Origin: Azadirachta indica
Taxonomy: Eukaryota; Streptophyta; Magnoliopsida; Sapindales; Meliaceae
Assembly (NCBI GenBank): GCA_022749755.1
Contig: CM040447.1
Coordinates: 1,544,033 to 1,608,032, forward strand
Direction: 5' to 3'
Length of the DNA stretch: 64,000 bases
Below the pieces are notes generated by a model. The model worked only from the letters and a program-made list of their open reading frames with translations, ran no database searches and was not told the DNA's origin. Below are positions 24,013 through 34,361 of the stretch, piece after piece. Both the position numbers and the translations under genes were made by a program. How positions within the stretch are numbered: position 1 is the first letter of the stretch; every line of letters begins with the position of its first letter.

Positions 24013-24379
24013 TACAACGTGAAATTCTCAATTTGTACACACAATTTCAAAAAGAACGTGATCGTTATAGTTTTGGAAATTTAACTCTAAAAGACCATGT
24101 ATACCAATTTATAAGAAAATTGAATCGAAAGCCAATTCTCGACCCATAAATGGCGTTTAAGCCGTTCTTAGACGTAAAATCAGAGGAAGATGTGAGCCAC
24201 AATCATAAATATCTGTAAATATTAATTTTTAGCTATCATTGTTGAAATTTTGATGTTTTAGATTCTAATATTAACTGTTATTTTTGACATTTTTGAATTT
24301 TTTTTAATTTAATCTTTTGTGACAATAGCTGGCTTGCGTCTATTGGTTTAATTAATGCATTTTATTTTTTTCAAGTTTT

Positions 24380-25076
24380 ATGAATGCAGCACCTCAGCTT
24401 CTGTATTTTTATGCAAAATTTGAATCACTGACGAGAATAAAAGACTGTAAAACTATTTGTATTTTTTGTGGGTCAAGCCCTGGGAAAGGTGAAGAGTTTG
24501 TAAAAGCAGCAAATAACCTTGGTCGAATTTTAGCTGAGTGAAAACTTAACCTAGTATATAAGGGAGAAAGCCTTGGGTTAATGGGGTATGTGTTAACTGC
24601 CGCACATGTAAGAGGAAGTGAAGTTGTAAGTATCATACCAAAGACTTTATCTGTAGGTAACATCACTGGCAAACTGGTTGGAGAAGAACTGATGGTCTCA
24701 ACAGTGCATAAAAGAATTGCTAAAATGCTTGATTTTGCAAATGCTTTTATTGTCTTACCAAGTGGTTTTAGGACCTTAAAGGAAATTTTTCAATCAAGTT
24801 GCATCCTGAATACAACTCACCGTTCACCAAAAACCCATAAGATTGTTAAATGTTAATGGTTTCTTTAACAAGTTGTTGTCTTTTCTTGATCATGCTGTAG
24901 AACAGAACTTTATTTCATACACAGCTCGCAAACTCCTCATTTCTACTCCAACTACTAATAATTTTATCCAACAATTGCAGAACTTTGTTGATGAACCAAA
25001 TCCAACAATGGCATAATTAGAATAGTCAAGTGAAAGCAGTAAAAAGCGAAAGTTGGATTTGTCATTTTCTTTGTAA
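24380..25076 (+). pseudogene. LOG: Intronless, broken copy of a LONELY GUY-type (LOG) gene inside a gypsy element
   Basis: LOG enzymes (cytokinin riboside 5'-monophosphate phosphoribohydrolases) release active cytokinin bases in one step. Counting from an ATG at 24380, residues 23-37 read CKTICIFCGSSPGKG, the LOG N-terminal signature, and residues 64-69 read SLGLMG. P-S-G-F-R-T-L-K-E at 127-135 is the nucleotide-binding PGGxGTxxE motif with two glycines lost. After a frameshift near 24830 the frame contains LLNVNGFFNKLLSFLDHAV. A basic KKRKLDLSFSL tail precedes the stop at 25074-25076. Lesions are TGA at 24539-24541, VYKGES in place of VYGGGS, the frameshift, and TAA and TAG near 25010-25025. 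Plant LOG genes have several introns; none is seen across about 650 bp, so this is an RNA-derived copy. It lies after integrase and before a polypurine tract. It cannot encode an active enzyme. Confidence 0.85.
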
Positions 25077-25238
25077 GTTTTCTTATCTTTTTACTCATTG
25101 CATTTTGTTATTCTTTTTTTAGTTATTTTTGCTTAAGTTTGTTTCAGATCTTACTTATGTTTCAATAACTACTATCTCAGGTAATATCCTCTATACTGTA
25201 CCTCTTTGCATTCAAATATTGAGGACAATATTACAATC

Positions 25239-25250
25239 TAGTTGGGGGGA
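25239..25250 (+). other. Polypurine tract after the LOG copy
   Basis: A G-rich run (ttggggggagtg) preceded by ttgaggacaatatt, the phrase that usually sits just before the 3' LTR in plant gypsy elements. It marks the end of the internal region and places the LOG copy inside the element. A 3' LTR would begin near TGACATAAG (25258). Confidence 0.65.
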
Positions 25251-25257
25251 GTGTAGT

Positions 25258-25984
25258 TGACATAAGTAGCCATTTTTATATGTGTCAAAAAAAATTGTTC
25301 ATAATTTGTAAGGATAGTAAAGTAAGGAGTAATCTTACTCCTGAGGCACATTTTAATAGATATGCATTATCATTTGTTTTGATTTTTGAATTTCATAATA
25401 AAGAATTTATAATTCACTTTCTTTTGAATTGATCAAATCTATAGACTCTCACAATTTCAAAACAAATTTTGTTCAGATACTCAATCAGTAAGTATTTATA
25501 AACTATCTTTCACACACACACTTTAATACATGATTGTGGATGACATATTGGAGTTTTAAGATTGCAGGTATTATAACTTGGTTAAAAGCTAGCACATGTG
25601 TTGACTCAACTATTTCTGTACATTACAGTATTTCCACCTTTAAAATTGCAGAGCATCCTGAAGTTCTCCAAGTAATTCCAAATGGCATTCCCCCTTCCTG
25701 TGAACCTCCAAAAAAGGTAACAAAAAGGATAGTTTTTGAGATACTTTACTCTAACAAAAAGGTACTGAGCATAACATGTCTCTATCAGGGGGTCAGAAGT
25801 GGTTTTTTCCTTCAATAAATCAATGCAGCTTCCAATGAGGTAGCAAATTTGGGCCTCGACTTAAAGCTTGATGAGTTATATTGGTGGGAACATGCACATA
25901 CTAGAGTTGGTTCTTTTCTAACTAAGCATGGTCAAGGCTCCCCTAGTTATTATTTCAATTATTTTCTTCTAGTTTTCTTCTAAT
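25258..25984 (+). other. Unassigned segment after the polypurine tract
   Basis: This is where a 3' LTR is expected, but I see no clear similarity to the presumed 5' LTR (16532-17808). A 94-codon open frame at 25534-25818 includes HPEVLQVIPNGIPPSCEPPKKV. With reading past its stop, coding-like sequence may continue to about 25900 (LGLDLKLDELYWWE). I do not recognise the protein; it could be a further captured fragment or chance. Confidence 0.35.
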
Positions 25985-27245
25985 TAGTTCAGTTGAATAA
26001 AAATGTCTCTTCAAAAGAGTAACTTAAATGTATAATATCTCATGCGACTGTTACATTGATAGATGTGATGTAGCTTGAATTATGTTGACCATTATATTTA
26101 AAGTTAAGGATTTAAACTAATTTTTTTAAAATTTGATTGAAATCATCACGAACCTCCCTTTCTTCTTTTCTATTTTAATTTCTAGGATATTTTATGGTGA
26201 GTTTTTTTTAACTTTTGATTATTTTTTAACTTGCCATATAGAAATAGAAACAGGTAGCCTAGAAATTACTTATATCAATTTAGTATAGTTTGTTTGTTTG
26301 TTCAACTAAATGAAATATCTCTTAAAGATAGTAATTTAAATGTAAAAAAGTGATGTGATTGTTACATTGACAGTTATGAGACAGTTGAACTATGTTGACC
26401 ATTACACTGAGAGATGTGAGGTCGCAAAATTATGTTGACCATGATATTTAAAATAAACGAATAAAATTGACTTTTGGCTGAAAGATAATTCTTAGGATTA
26501 TATATACATAATTAGTTGATTTAGTTGAATAAATTGTCTCCAACAGACACAAACTTAAATGTATAAATGTGATGTGATTGTTTCATTGAGAGTTGTCAAG
26601 TAGTTTAATTATAATTATGTTGACCATTATATTTAAAGTTAAGGATTTAAACTAATTTCTTTAAAATTTGATTGAAATCATTACAAACCTTCCTTTCTTC
26701 TTTTCTATTTCAATTTCTAGAATATCATATGGTGATTTTTTTAAACTTTTGATGATTTTTTAACTTAACATATAAAAATAAAAACAGATAGACTACAAAG
26801 TGCATATCTTATGTCAAATTAATATAGTTTGTTTGTTTGTTTGTTTGTTTGTTCAATTGAATGAAATGGCTCTTAAAGACCGTAAGTTAAATATAAAAAA
26901 AGTGTTGTGATTATTACATTAAGAGATGTGAGACCGTCAAATTACATAGACCATTGCATTGTGAGATTCGAGTCAGCAAATTTACGTTTACCATTACATT
27001 GAGAGGTTTGAGGCAGCAAAATTATATTGACCATTATATTTAAAACAGATGAATAAAGTTGACCTTTTAACTAGAAGATGAATTCTTATAATTATATATA
27101 TATATATATATATATAATTAATTGATTCAGCTTAATAAGGAGTCTCTAAACGATAGTTAAATGTATAAATGCGATGTTATTGTTACATTGAGAGATGCCA
27201 GGCAATTGAATTATGTTTACCATTATATTTAAATTAATGAGGGGA
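25985..27245. repeat. Right piece of the long-period tandem repeat
   Basis: Two nearly full units (about 25985-26517 and 26518-27119) and a partial third (to about 27245) of the unit also seen at 5669-6352. Shared phrases include gttgaccattatattta, ttgattattttttaacttgccatata and ggattatatatacata. A TTTG run (26829-26852) and an AT run (about 27091-27113) lie inside. It is non-coding. Confidence 0.75.
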
Positions 27246-28135
27246 ATGATAAATACTATTGTTTAGATATACAAAAATAATGCCTTCGTTTGCATATCTT
27301 TTTCACTAATTACAATTTCAATGTTGTCTTACAAAATCAATTTCAATTATCAACCAAATATTAACTAAGTATGATCCTTACTTTAATCTTATAGTAAAAA
27401 TGTTTATTAGTTTTTAATTTATTCACTAAATGATAAATTTACTTTCCCATAAGTTTAAAATAAATACATAGTAGTCCAACAATTATATATGGTCAACAAA
27501 TTCTCCAATAGTTTGAAGAAACAATAGATAATTTAGACCTTAACAATCATCTTGAATTAGATAATGTTATATTAATTACCATGTGCCATGCATTACTCTT
27601 ATAGGGAGAACATAAGAGTTTTCTCTAAATCCCGATGTAGAAACTTAATAAAGCTCATGACATGCTTCGATGAGTTCTTCGGCCATATCTCTTCTCATAC
27701 TCTAACATATTTCTTACATCCTCACCACTTTTTCAACGAATTAAAAATTTTGAAAGCTTGAATTGGGTGATAAAGATTTTTTTGTTCTTAAATTGAGTAT
27801 AGATTTTTTGGCGATATTTTAAACTAAATTCAATCAAAACTGTCTATTTTTGCTAAATTTTTTATGTAATATTGATAAATTATAAATATAATTTGTAACT
27901 GAGAAAAACCTTTAAAGACCCAAGGTCTGAACATCACACTTTACTTTTGTTAACCGCCCTTTTTACCCAACCAAAAGACAGATTGCAAGCCACACTCTAT
28001 GCTTTAGTGTTCTAAGAATGATAGCAAAGATGTTGTATAATGGTGTCCCTTTTAGAGGACGAATATGATGTACTAATCATGGGAAACATTGGAGAGGATG
28101 CAAAAATATAGTTCGTGAAACAAAGCTAGAGAAAT
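27246..28135. other. AT-rich DNA without recognisable genes
   Basis: No coding region, structured repeat or RNA gene could be supported here. Confidence 0.5.
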
Positions 28136-28330
28136 GCTTAGTAGGAAAGGTTTTGATTCAAGCTGCCGTTAAAGACATCTAGCAATTAAACAATTCATGG
28201 TGTGAAAGTTCAGAATCTGGGACACAACAAATTTGTTTCTAAAGTCATGTTTGTTGCTGATAGATTGAGGATCTTTACCTAAGGTCCGTGGAGTCCCTAA
28301 ATGGACTTTATAATAGTACCTTTTAGGTCC
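28136..28330 (+). pseudogene. Fragment of a DUF4283-type ORF
   Basis: Translated plus-strand frames with several stops contain GVKVQNLGHNKF, FVADRLRIF, GPWSP and MDFIIV in this order. This is the pattern of the plant DUF4283 domain, often found next to LINE-type reverse transcriptases or zinc-knuckle proteins. A preceding VGKVLIQAAVK piece in another frame fits the domain start. No reverse transcriptase follows, so it is a relic. The call is by eye on a decayed copy. Confidence 0.45.
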
Positions 28331-29605
28331 ATACGCACAATATTCCGGTAATGCATACGCCTAATGAAATGGGGCTTTTCGGCGTAACTCATTGGCAAAG
28401 GTAGCAAAGAAATGCGTTACAAGAAAAGAAATGTATAGAGAATAATGGTGAGCGGAGAATCGTTGATGAAGATTCGGTGATAATGATGTTAAAATGTCTA
28501 AATCTTGGGGCAATCTCAAATCATAGTGCAAAGAGATGGGATTTAGTTGTAATGCCCTCTCAAATGATACCAAAATTGGGGCTTCAAAGCCAATGGGCTC
28601 TCTTCATCTCAGGCTCAAGACCAGTGACTAGCTGAATTAGATGATGGCAGTTTTAGGCTAAGAAAAAAGAATCCAAAGGAAAGGATTTGAACCAATTCAA
28701 CATTGGGCCGAAAAGGAACCAAATGGACAGTAAAGAGATGGAGATTGGGCCAGAAGCCGAAAGACCATCTGATGCATATTCTCGACTTGAAATACTAGAC
28801 CAAATTAATAACCGACTTCATGTTTTTTTCTTGAATTAAAATAGAGTAAATTCCAACTTGAAATAGTAAGCCCGTCCTCGTCTTTCCTTTGTTTCATGGT
28901 TGCGTGGAGATTATTCAACCAAATTCTCAAACTCAGATAAGAAAATGGGGGACAATTACGTACTATAAAATTTAGGATGTTACTCCAGACAGTGCCTTTT
29001 CTTATATGGGTTCTTATGGTTAGACCTGTATGTAGTCAAACAGACAAGAAGGTGGTGATCAATTTAGCAGAAGAAAGATTGGATGGTCTCCTTAATTTGT
29101 TCTTTTTAGTGGAGAGATATCTTCAGCCGTGTAGCAGCGATTACTCGTATTGAAGTTTAGGGTTTTGATTACATTCCAATCTTGTTTGAGTTTTAGAAAA
29201 AGGAGAAATTACTGTTACACTATTTGATTCAACCCCGACGTAATTTTCCCATTATTAGAAAAAAAATCTCAATCACCCCCTACTGTCATTAATTTTTGAT
29301 AAATTTTTTCTTGTTTATTATTTAACCTTTATTAATAATTTGGATCCGATTTTTTATCCAAATCTAAGTAATCTGGGTCGGGTTTCCATCTAAATTGGAT
29401 CGATACTAAGAACACGAAGAAAATGAAAAGGGCCAATAAAAAACTTATTTATTAGAAAAAAAAAAAAAAAAATTAACATTACCCCTGTTAATTGGATTCA
29501 GTCCTAACACATTTCCTTGTTACGAGAAAAGGTACTCAACCATCCCCTACAGTTGTTAATTTGACAAATTTTATCTTTTTTTACTCTTTTGCCTTATTAA
29601 CAATT
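28331..29605. other. Intergenic DNA with an imperfect direct repeat
   Basis: No coding region is supported. Two similar stretches of about 70 bp (about 29265-29340 and 29535-29605) share the order 'accccctactgt...ttaattttt...caaattttatcttttt...taacaattt'. They flank an A run (about 29455-29474). Confidence 0.4.
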
Positions 29606-30844
29606 TAAATTTAAGAAAATTGTCGTATGCCCATGATATTTGAGAAAATAAATACTTACTCCATATTGTTTTATTGGAAAACAAATGTCCCTCAAGATTA
29701 CCAGTTAGATAAATATTATTTGTATACTTAAATTTTATATATTAATAATTTAAATATAATTATTTTTATTTTATCAATTTACTCTTTATTTAATATTTTT
29801 TATCATAAACCTTTTTAAATATTATAATTTAGTTCCTATTTTAATATTTTTTATAATATAATTAAGGATTAAATAATTTTTAATTTATTATTTCCATAAA
29901 AAATAAAAAATATTATTATTAAAAAATTCAATGAGTTAAATTAAATCCCTATGTTAAAATACTTTTAAATTTTTTCTTTTATTTTCTTAATAATAATTTA
30001 ATATTCAATTATCAAAAAAATTTAGATAAAATATTATTGTAACATTTTATTTTTATATATAATACATATCTATTTAAAAAAATACGTTATTTTTATTATA
30101 TTTTCTTTAAAAAATTATGAAAATATAAATAAAAAATAAATACATATTCTATATATGTCTGTGTATTCTCTTTTTTTTTTTTTTTATTAAAATTAAAGTA
30201 AATTAGTTAATAATAACGTAAAATATATTTAATTACTAATTATATTAATAAATGATATCAAATTCTCTTCTTCTTTTATATGTTTTATTTATATTTTTAT
30301 AATAAACATTATGAACTTAATATAATCTTTTAAATGAATATAATGTACATAAAAATAAAACAGTAAAAAAATATTTAAAAATTTTTTTGATAAATAAATA
30401 TTAAATTATTATAAAAAAAGTAAAAGAAGAGAGTTAAAAATATTTTAATATATAGGTCTGATCTACCTTATTGTTAGATTTTTTTAATAATAATTTTTTA
30501 AAATTTTTATTAAAATAATAAATTAGAAACTTATTTAATTTTTAGTATCTTATTAAAAATATTAAAATAGAGATTAAATTGTTATAATTAAAAATATCTA
30601 TTATAAAAAATATTAGAATAGAGACTAAATTATTATAATTAAGATAATTAATTTTTAATTTATGATTATTTAAAAATTTAGAGATATAAATGATATTTAT
30701 TTAACTAGTCAACTAATAGAAGTAAAAGTTAAGAAAGTATATGTATATTTATCCAAATTTGAGAGATATTTATTTTTTTTTCAAATATCAAAGAATAAAT
30801 GTCTATTTCTTCAAATAGTGTATGTTAATTTTCCTTAAATTTAT
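29606..30844. mobile_element. AT-rich inverted-repeat (MITE-like) element
   Basis: The left end (from taaatttaagaaaatt) and the right end read on the opposite strand (taaatttaaggaaaatt) match imperfectly for at least 120 bases. The match includes (g)atatttgagaa and ccagttagataaatatta against gactagttaaataaatatca. The interior is almost only A and T with no coding region. A target duplication was not clear. It is a probable non-autonomous DNA transposon. Confidence 0.5.
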
Positions 30845-32085
30845 ATATGATTTTTTTAACCAAAACCACGAATGTGGGCCAAATTCACATCCAAGTAATA
30901 TATATATAATTGATAACTTTGATGTGCCATTTTCATATATGTTAGTATGCGTGGAAACGATCAGTTAATATGATTGGTGGATATCACTTTTTTCAATATA
31001 CGTTGTATTTTGTTTTTAACTTTTAGAAATGTATAGAATGGGTTTAACACATTTTTCATATTATTTGTTAGAGATGAATGAGCCACTAAATGGCTCATGA
31101 TTAGTGGTGTGTAGTGCCATAGTTTACAATATATATGTCACTTTGTATTTAATCCAAACTCCATTCTAAATACATGCTTTATACATTTTGATATTCTAAT
31201 CCATACTTATCAAATATCATTTAAATTTAAGTAATGAGAGTGATTGTTTCATGTAATTTTTTTTTTTTTTTTGGGATGTAAAATTTGAGATATACAGTAC
31301 AAAATTTAAAACTTGTAAATTAATTAAAATTTAATGTAAATTTAAGAATTAACAATCTAATATAAAATTGAAACATTTAATTACTTTTTTTATCTAAATA
31401 TATATGTCAATAGTTAGGATTCTACCGGAAGTTTATGACCTAAAATTTATAATGCATATATTTATACTAGATAATGCAATATTTATTCTTCAATTGAAAG
31501 AATATTTGTTTGTACACTTTTATTTTTAATATTATATATTATATTTACCGTATATCAATATTACATAAAAAATTTAGTGAAAATACAAGTTTAGATAGAT
31601 TTTATTATGATATAATTTAGAAGTTTTGTCATATAATTGATGGGATTATTTTATTTTTAAATTAGAAAAAAAGAGTTCTATTCACATAAAATGAAAGAGT
31701 TCACATTTTTATAAAGTATAAAATTGAAATTTATATATTCAAATTACAGGATAAGAGTCTTTTGCGATACAGATTGTGGTTTGGGTGACCAATATTTGCC
31801 TATACACTTAGAAACTCCAAAATAAAGGCAGAGATCATCCATATGTAATTTAAAAGTAAAATAATTATATGTGACAATAAATATATGTATTAGGAATGGT
31901 AGTATAAAAAGCGCTCTAAATGTAGGCCTCTTTGTATTGTAAATGGGTAAAGCTTTTTGGCATTCCAATCCAAGTTCTAGGCTGCGTATTAATTTCACCT
32001 GCTCCTTGGGACTGACTCGTGTCACGCTCCACATGGGTGGGGTCCGCCCCTCTGCAAATGAAAAAGGTGCTTGGACCAAATAATA
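30845..32085. other. AT-rich intergenic DNA
   Basis: No gene could be supported. A 111-codon minus-strand open frame at 31744-32079 matches nothing I recognise and is probably chance, although this part is less AT-rich than its surroundings. Confidence 0.4.
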
Positions 32086-33009
32086 AGGAAAAATATCAAC
32101 TTCATTTCTAATGTATTTGATGTTACTACTTACATTCTTATTGTTTTAAAATTATACCTTTAGTCCCTCTTATTTTAAGATGGCTGTTAAATATTAGTAT
32201 ATTTTTTTATTTGACACATTTGCCCTTAACTAAATTAAATTTTTTATTGAGTTTAAACTAATGAAAAAAATGCAAAAAATAAACTTTTTTTTATTAAGAT
32301 TAAAATTGCTTTCATTTTTAATTTTTTATTTTAACAAATAATTATTGAATTTTTTTTTAGATTATAAAAATTTACAAAAGCAAATTCATAATTATAAATG
32401 TCTTATTCATAAACGGTTTTTTTTACAAGAAATTTAGATTTTATTATTTTATTTTTAATTAATTTTATTGTAAAATTTAAAAAAACCTAAAAGAAATAAA
32501 CTTATTTAGAATTTATTATTTCTATTTAATTTTATTTAAAAAAATAAAAAAAAAAACTTATTTAGATTTTATTAGTTTTATTTTTGTAACATGTTATTAT
32601 TTTTATTTGATCTTATTGTAAAAATTTTAAAAATGAAAAGGAATAAACTTATTTGTATTTCATTATCTATATTTATATTTGATTTTTTTGTAAAAACTTA
32701 AAAAATAAAAATAAATAAATTTATTACATTATGAATTTAATTTTTCATTATTATTAATTTTTTATTAAATAATTTTATTTTTAATATTTGTTTGAGTTTT
32801 TTTAGAATTGATATTTATTTAATTTTATTTTTTCAAAATTCGGTGACATTATCATTATCACTATAGGGACAATAAGGTCATTTACTCTCTAAAATTGAAT
32901 TTTTAAGGTCAGTGTTATAACGATAGGGATTAAAAATGTAATTTTGAAACAGTAGGAATGGAAGTGATAATATCAAAATACATTTAGAATGAAATTGATA
33001 TTTTTTCCT
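32086..33009. mobile_element. 924-bp inverted-repeat DNA transposon (non-autonomous)
   Basis: Terminal inverted repeats of about 85 bp: the left begins aggaaaaatatcaacttcat and the right, read on the other strand, begins aggaaaaaatatcaatttcat. They stay similar through the phrase 'tagtccct'/'aatccct'. Identical 7-base flanks aataata at 32079-32085 and 33010-33016 fit a target duplication, although the flanks are low-complexity. The interior is AT-rich and non-coding. The superfamily is not certain. Confidence 0.75.
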
Positions 33010-34196
33010 AATAATAATCTAAGTTGTAAGCTAGCTTAGCTAGCTGGCTACAATTTTCCCTTCCTTGTTCTAGGTGCATGCGATATAGGATTGATTGCTG
33101 CACACTAAATTTAAATATGCTAATCATTTTTCTTAAACTTTAGATTAGGTATTTCAATTTTTGTTTTAGATATTTCAAATTTTATATTTAACAATATGCT
33201 AATCATCGTGTAGTTAAAATGGTTGGCAGCGTTAACTTCTATCCTCTCAAGTACAAAATGGATATTATTTTTTTCTCAAAAAATTTTTATGCTTGTTATA
33301 ATACTTTGAGTAAGATTCTGAAAAAAGAAAAAGATTTTACTTAAATTAGGGATTTAGTACATATTTTTACAAAAGGTATCAAATTATATCTGATCAAAAC
33401 TTTTAAAAAATAGAGATAATTTATTTGAAATAGTTTTATTAATAATGTTGTAATAGATCCAATTAAGACGTATACATATAATTTGAAATATTATAGAAAG
33501 CAAAATCTAACTACATCCCTGGTACTTTTCTTTTTTAAACGAAATTTATTAAATATATTTTGAGTTTAGAAAAATAATGAAACAGAATACATGCATCTTG
33601 TGTTGTTAGCCGAGACTTAATATATACATTTAGGTAGGAATTTTGGAGAAAGAATAAGCTTTTGAATAACGGATTGATGCATATATGATGGCTATTATTC
33701 GTACAATTAAATTTTTTTAGTCTAAAAGAATTTGAATGGATTTTTTTTTTTAAAATATATTTTAAACAGTAATTATTTAATAAAATTCGTCAACAATTGG
33801 TTACTGTTAAAATTTTTCCTAAATAAAAAGAGAGCCAGTTTTTCAAATACTACAGAGACAGACAGAGGTACAGTAAAAATCAGTCACTCATCAATTCATG
33901 CTCTCTCATTTTCTTTCTCTGGGTGTATATGTTGCGTGTAGGTAGCCTACCTGTTGAAACTAACAACAAAATCCTAGTTCTTCCACTGTTCAGATGCAAA
34001 TACAACAAGAAAGAAAGAACATTGCAGAGACCATTCCTGCCTCGGAAAAGAGCAACATACCACTCAATAATTCTTTCTTCGCTTTTCAATCCCAACAAAT
34101 CGTAAAGAACTAAAAGTTAGATTGAAAATTAAAGAAATTGAAAAATAAAAATTATTATTTTAATTATAAAATAATGAAAAAAAAATAGGTAGGTTT
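33010..34196. other. Region upstream of the LAX2-like gene
   Basis: AT-rich to about 33830, then more balanced sequence (33840-34120) that may belong to the promoter or 5' leader of the gene at 34362. No separate coding region is supported. Confidence 0.4.
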
Positions 34197-34226
34197 TGTT
34201 TTGTTTTGTTTTGTTTTGTTTTGTTG
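34197..34226 (+). repeat. TTTTG pentamer microsatellite
   Basis: About six units of ttttg/gtttt about 140 bases before the LAX2-like start codon, probably in its promoter or 5' UTR. Confidence 0.8.
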
Positions 34227-34361
34227 ATGTATGGAGTCGTGGTTTCTTGGGTGAGAACAGTAGAAAAGATTGCCCTTCCATAAAGGGCTAAACCAAACCC
34301 TTATCTCTTGAAACATTTTGCCAAACCGATCCTCAGAAAGCAGCGTAGCTAGAATGCAGCT

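Larger units (their letters stand above)
16532..25258 (+). mobile_element. Decayed Athila-related gypsy element carrying a LOG gene copy
   Basis: In order it has a presumed 5' LTR (to 17808), an altered tRNA-Asp primer site, gag (18283-19452), protease (about 19860-20290), RT and RNase H (20577-22140) and integrase (22237-23423). These are followed by a Cys-rich ORF (23700-24012), a broken LOG gene (24380-25076) and a polypurine tract (25239-25250). Stops occur in nearly every domain. I could not find a 3' LTR that matches the presumed 5' LTR, so the right end is uncertain. It sits between the two pieces of the long-period tandem repeat, together with the copia elements. Confidence 0.75.

Noticed and set aside
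24380..25076. A functional host LOG gene
   Set aside because: In-frame stops, a frameshift and loss of glycines in the nucleotide-binding motif rule out an active enzyme.
28361..28573. A 70-codon minus-strand gene
   Set aside because: It overlaps the region after the DUF4283 fragment, resembles nothing known and has no supporting context.
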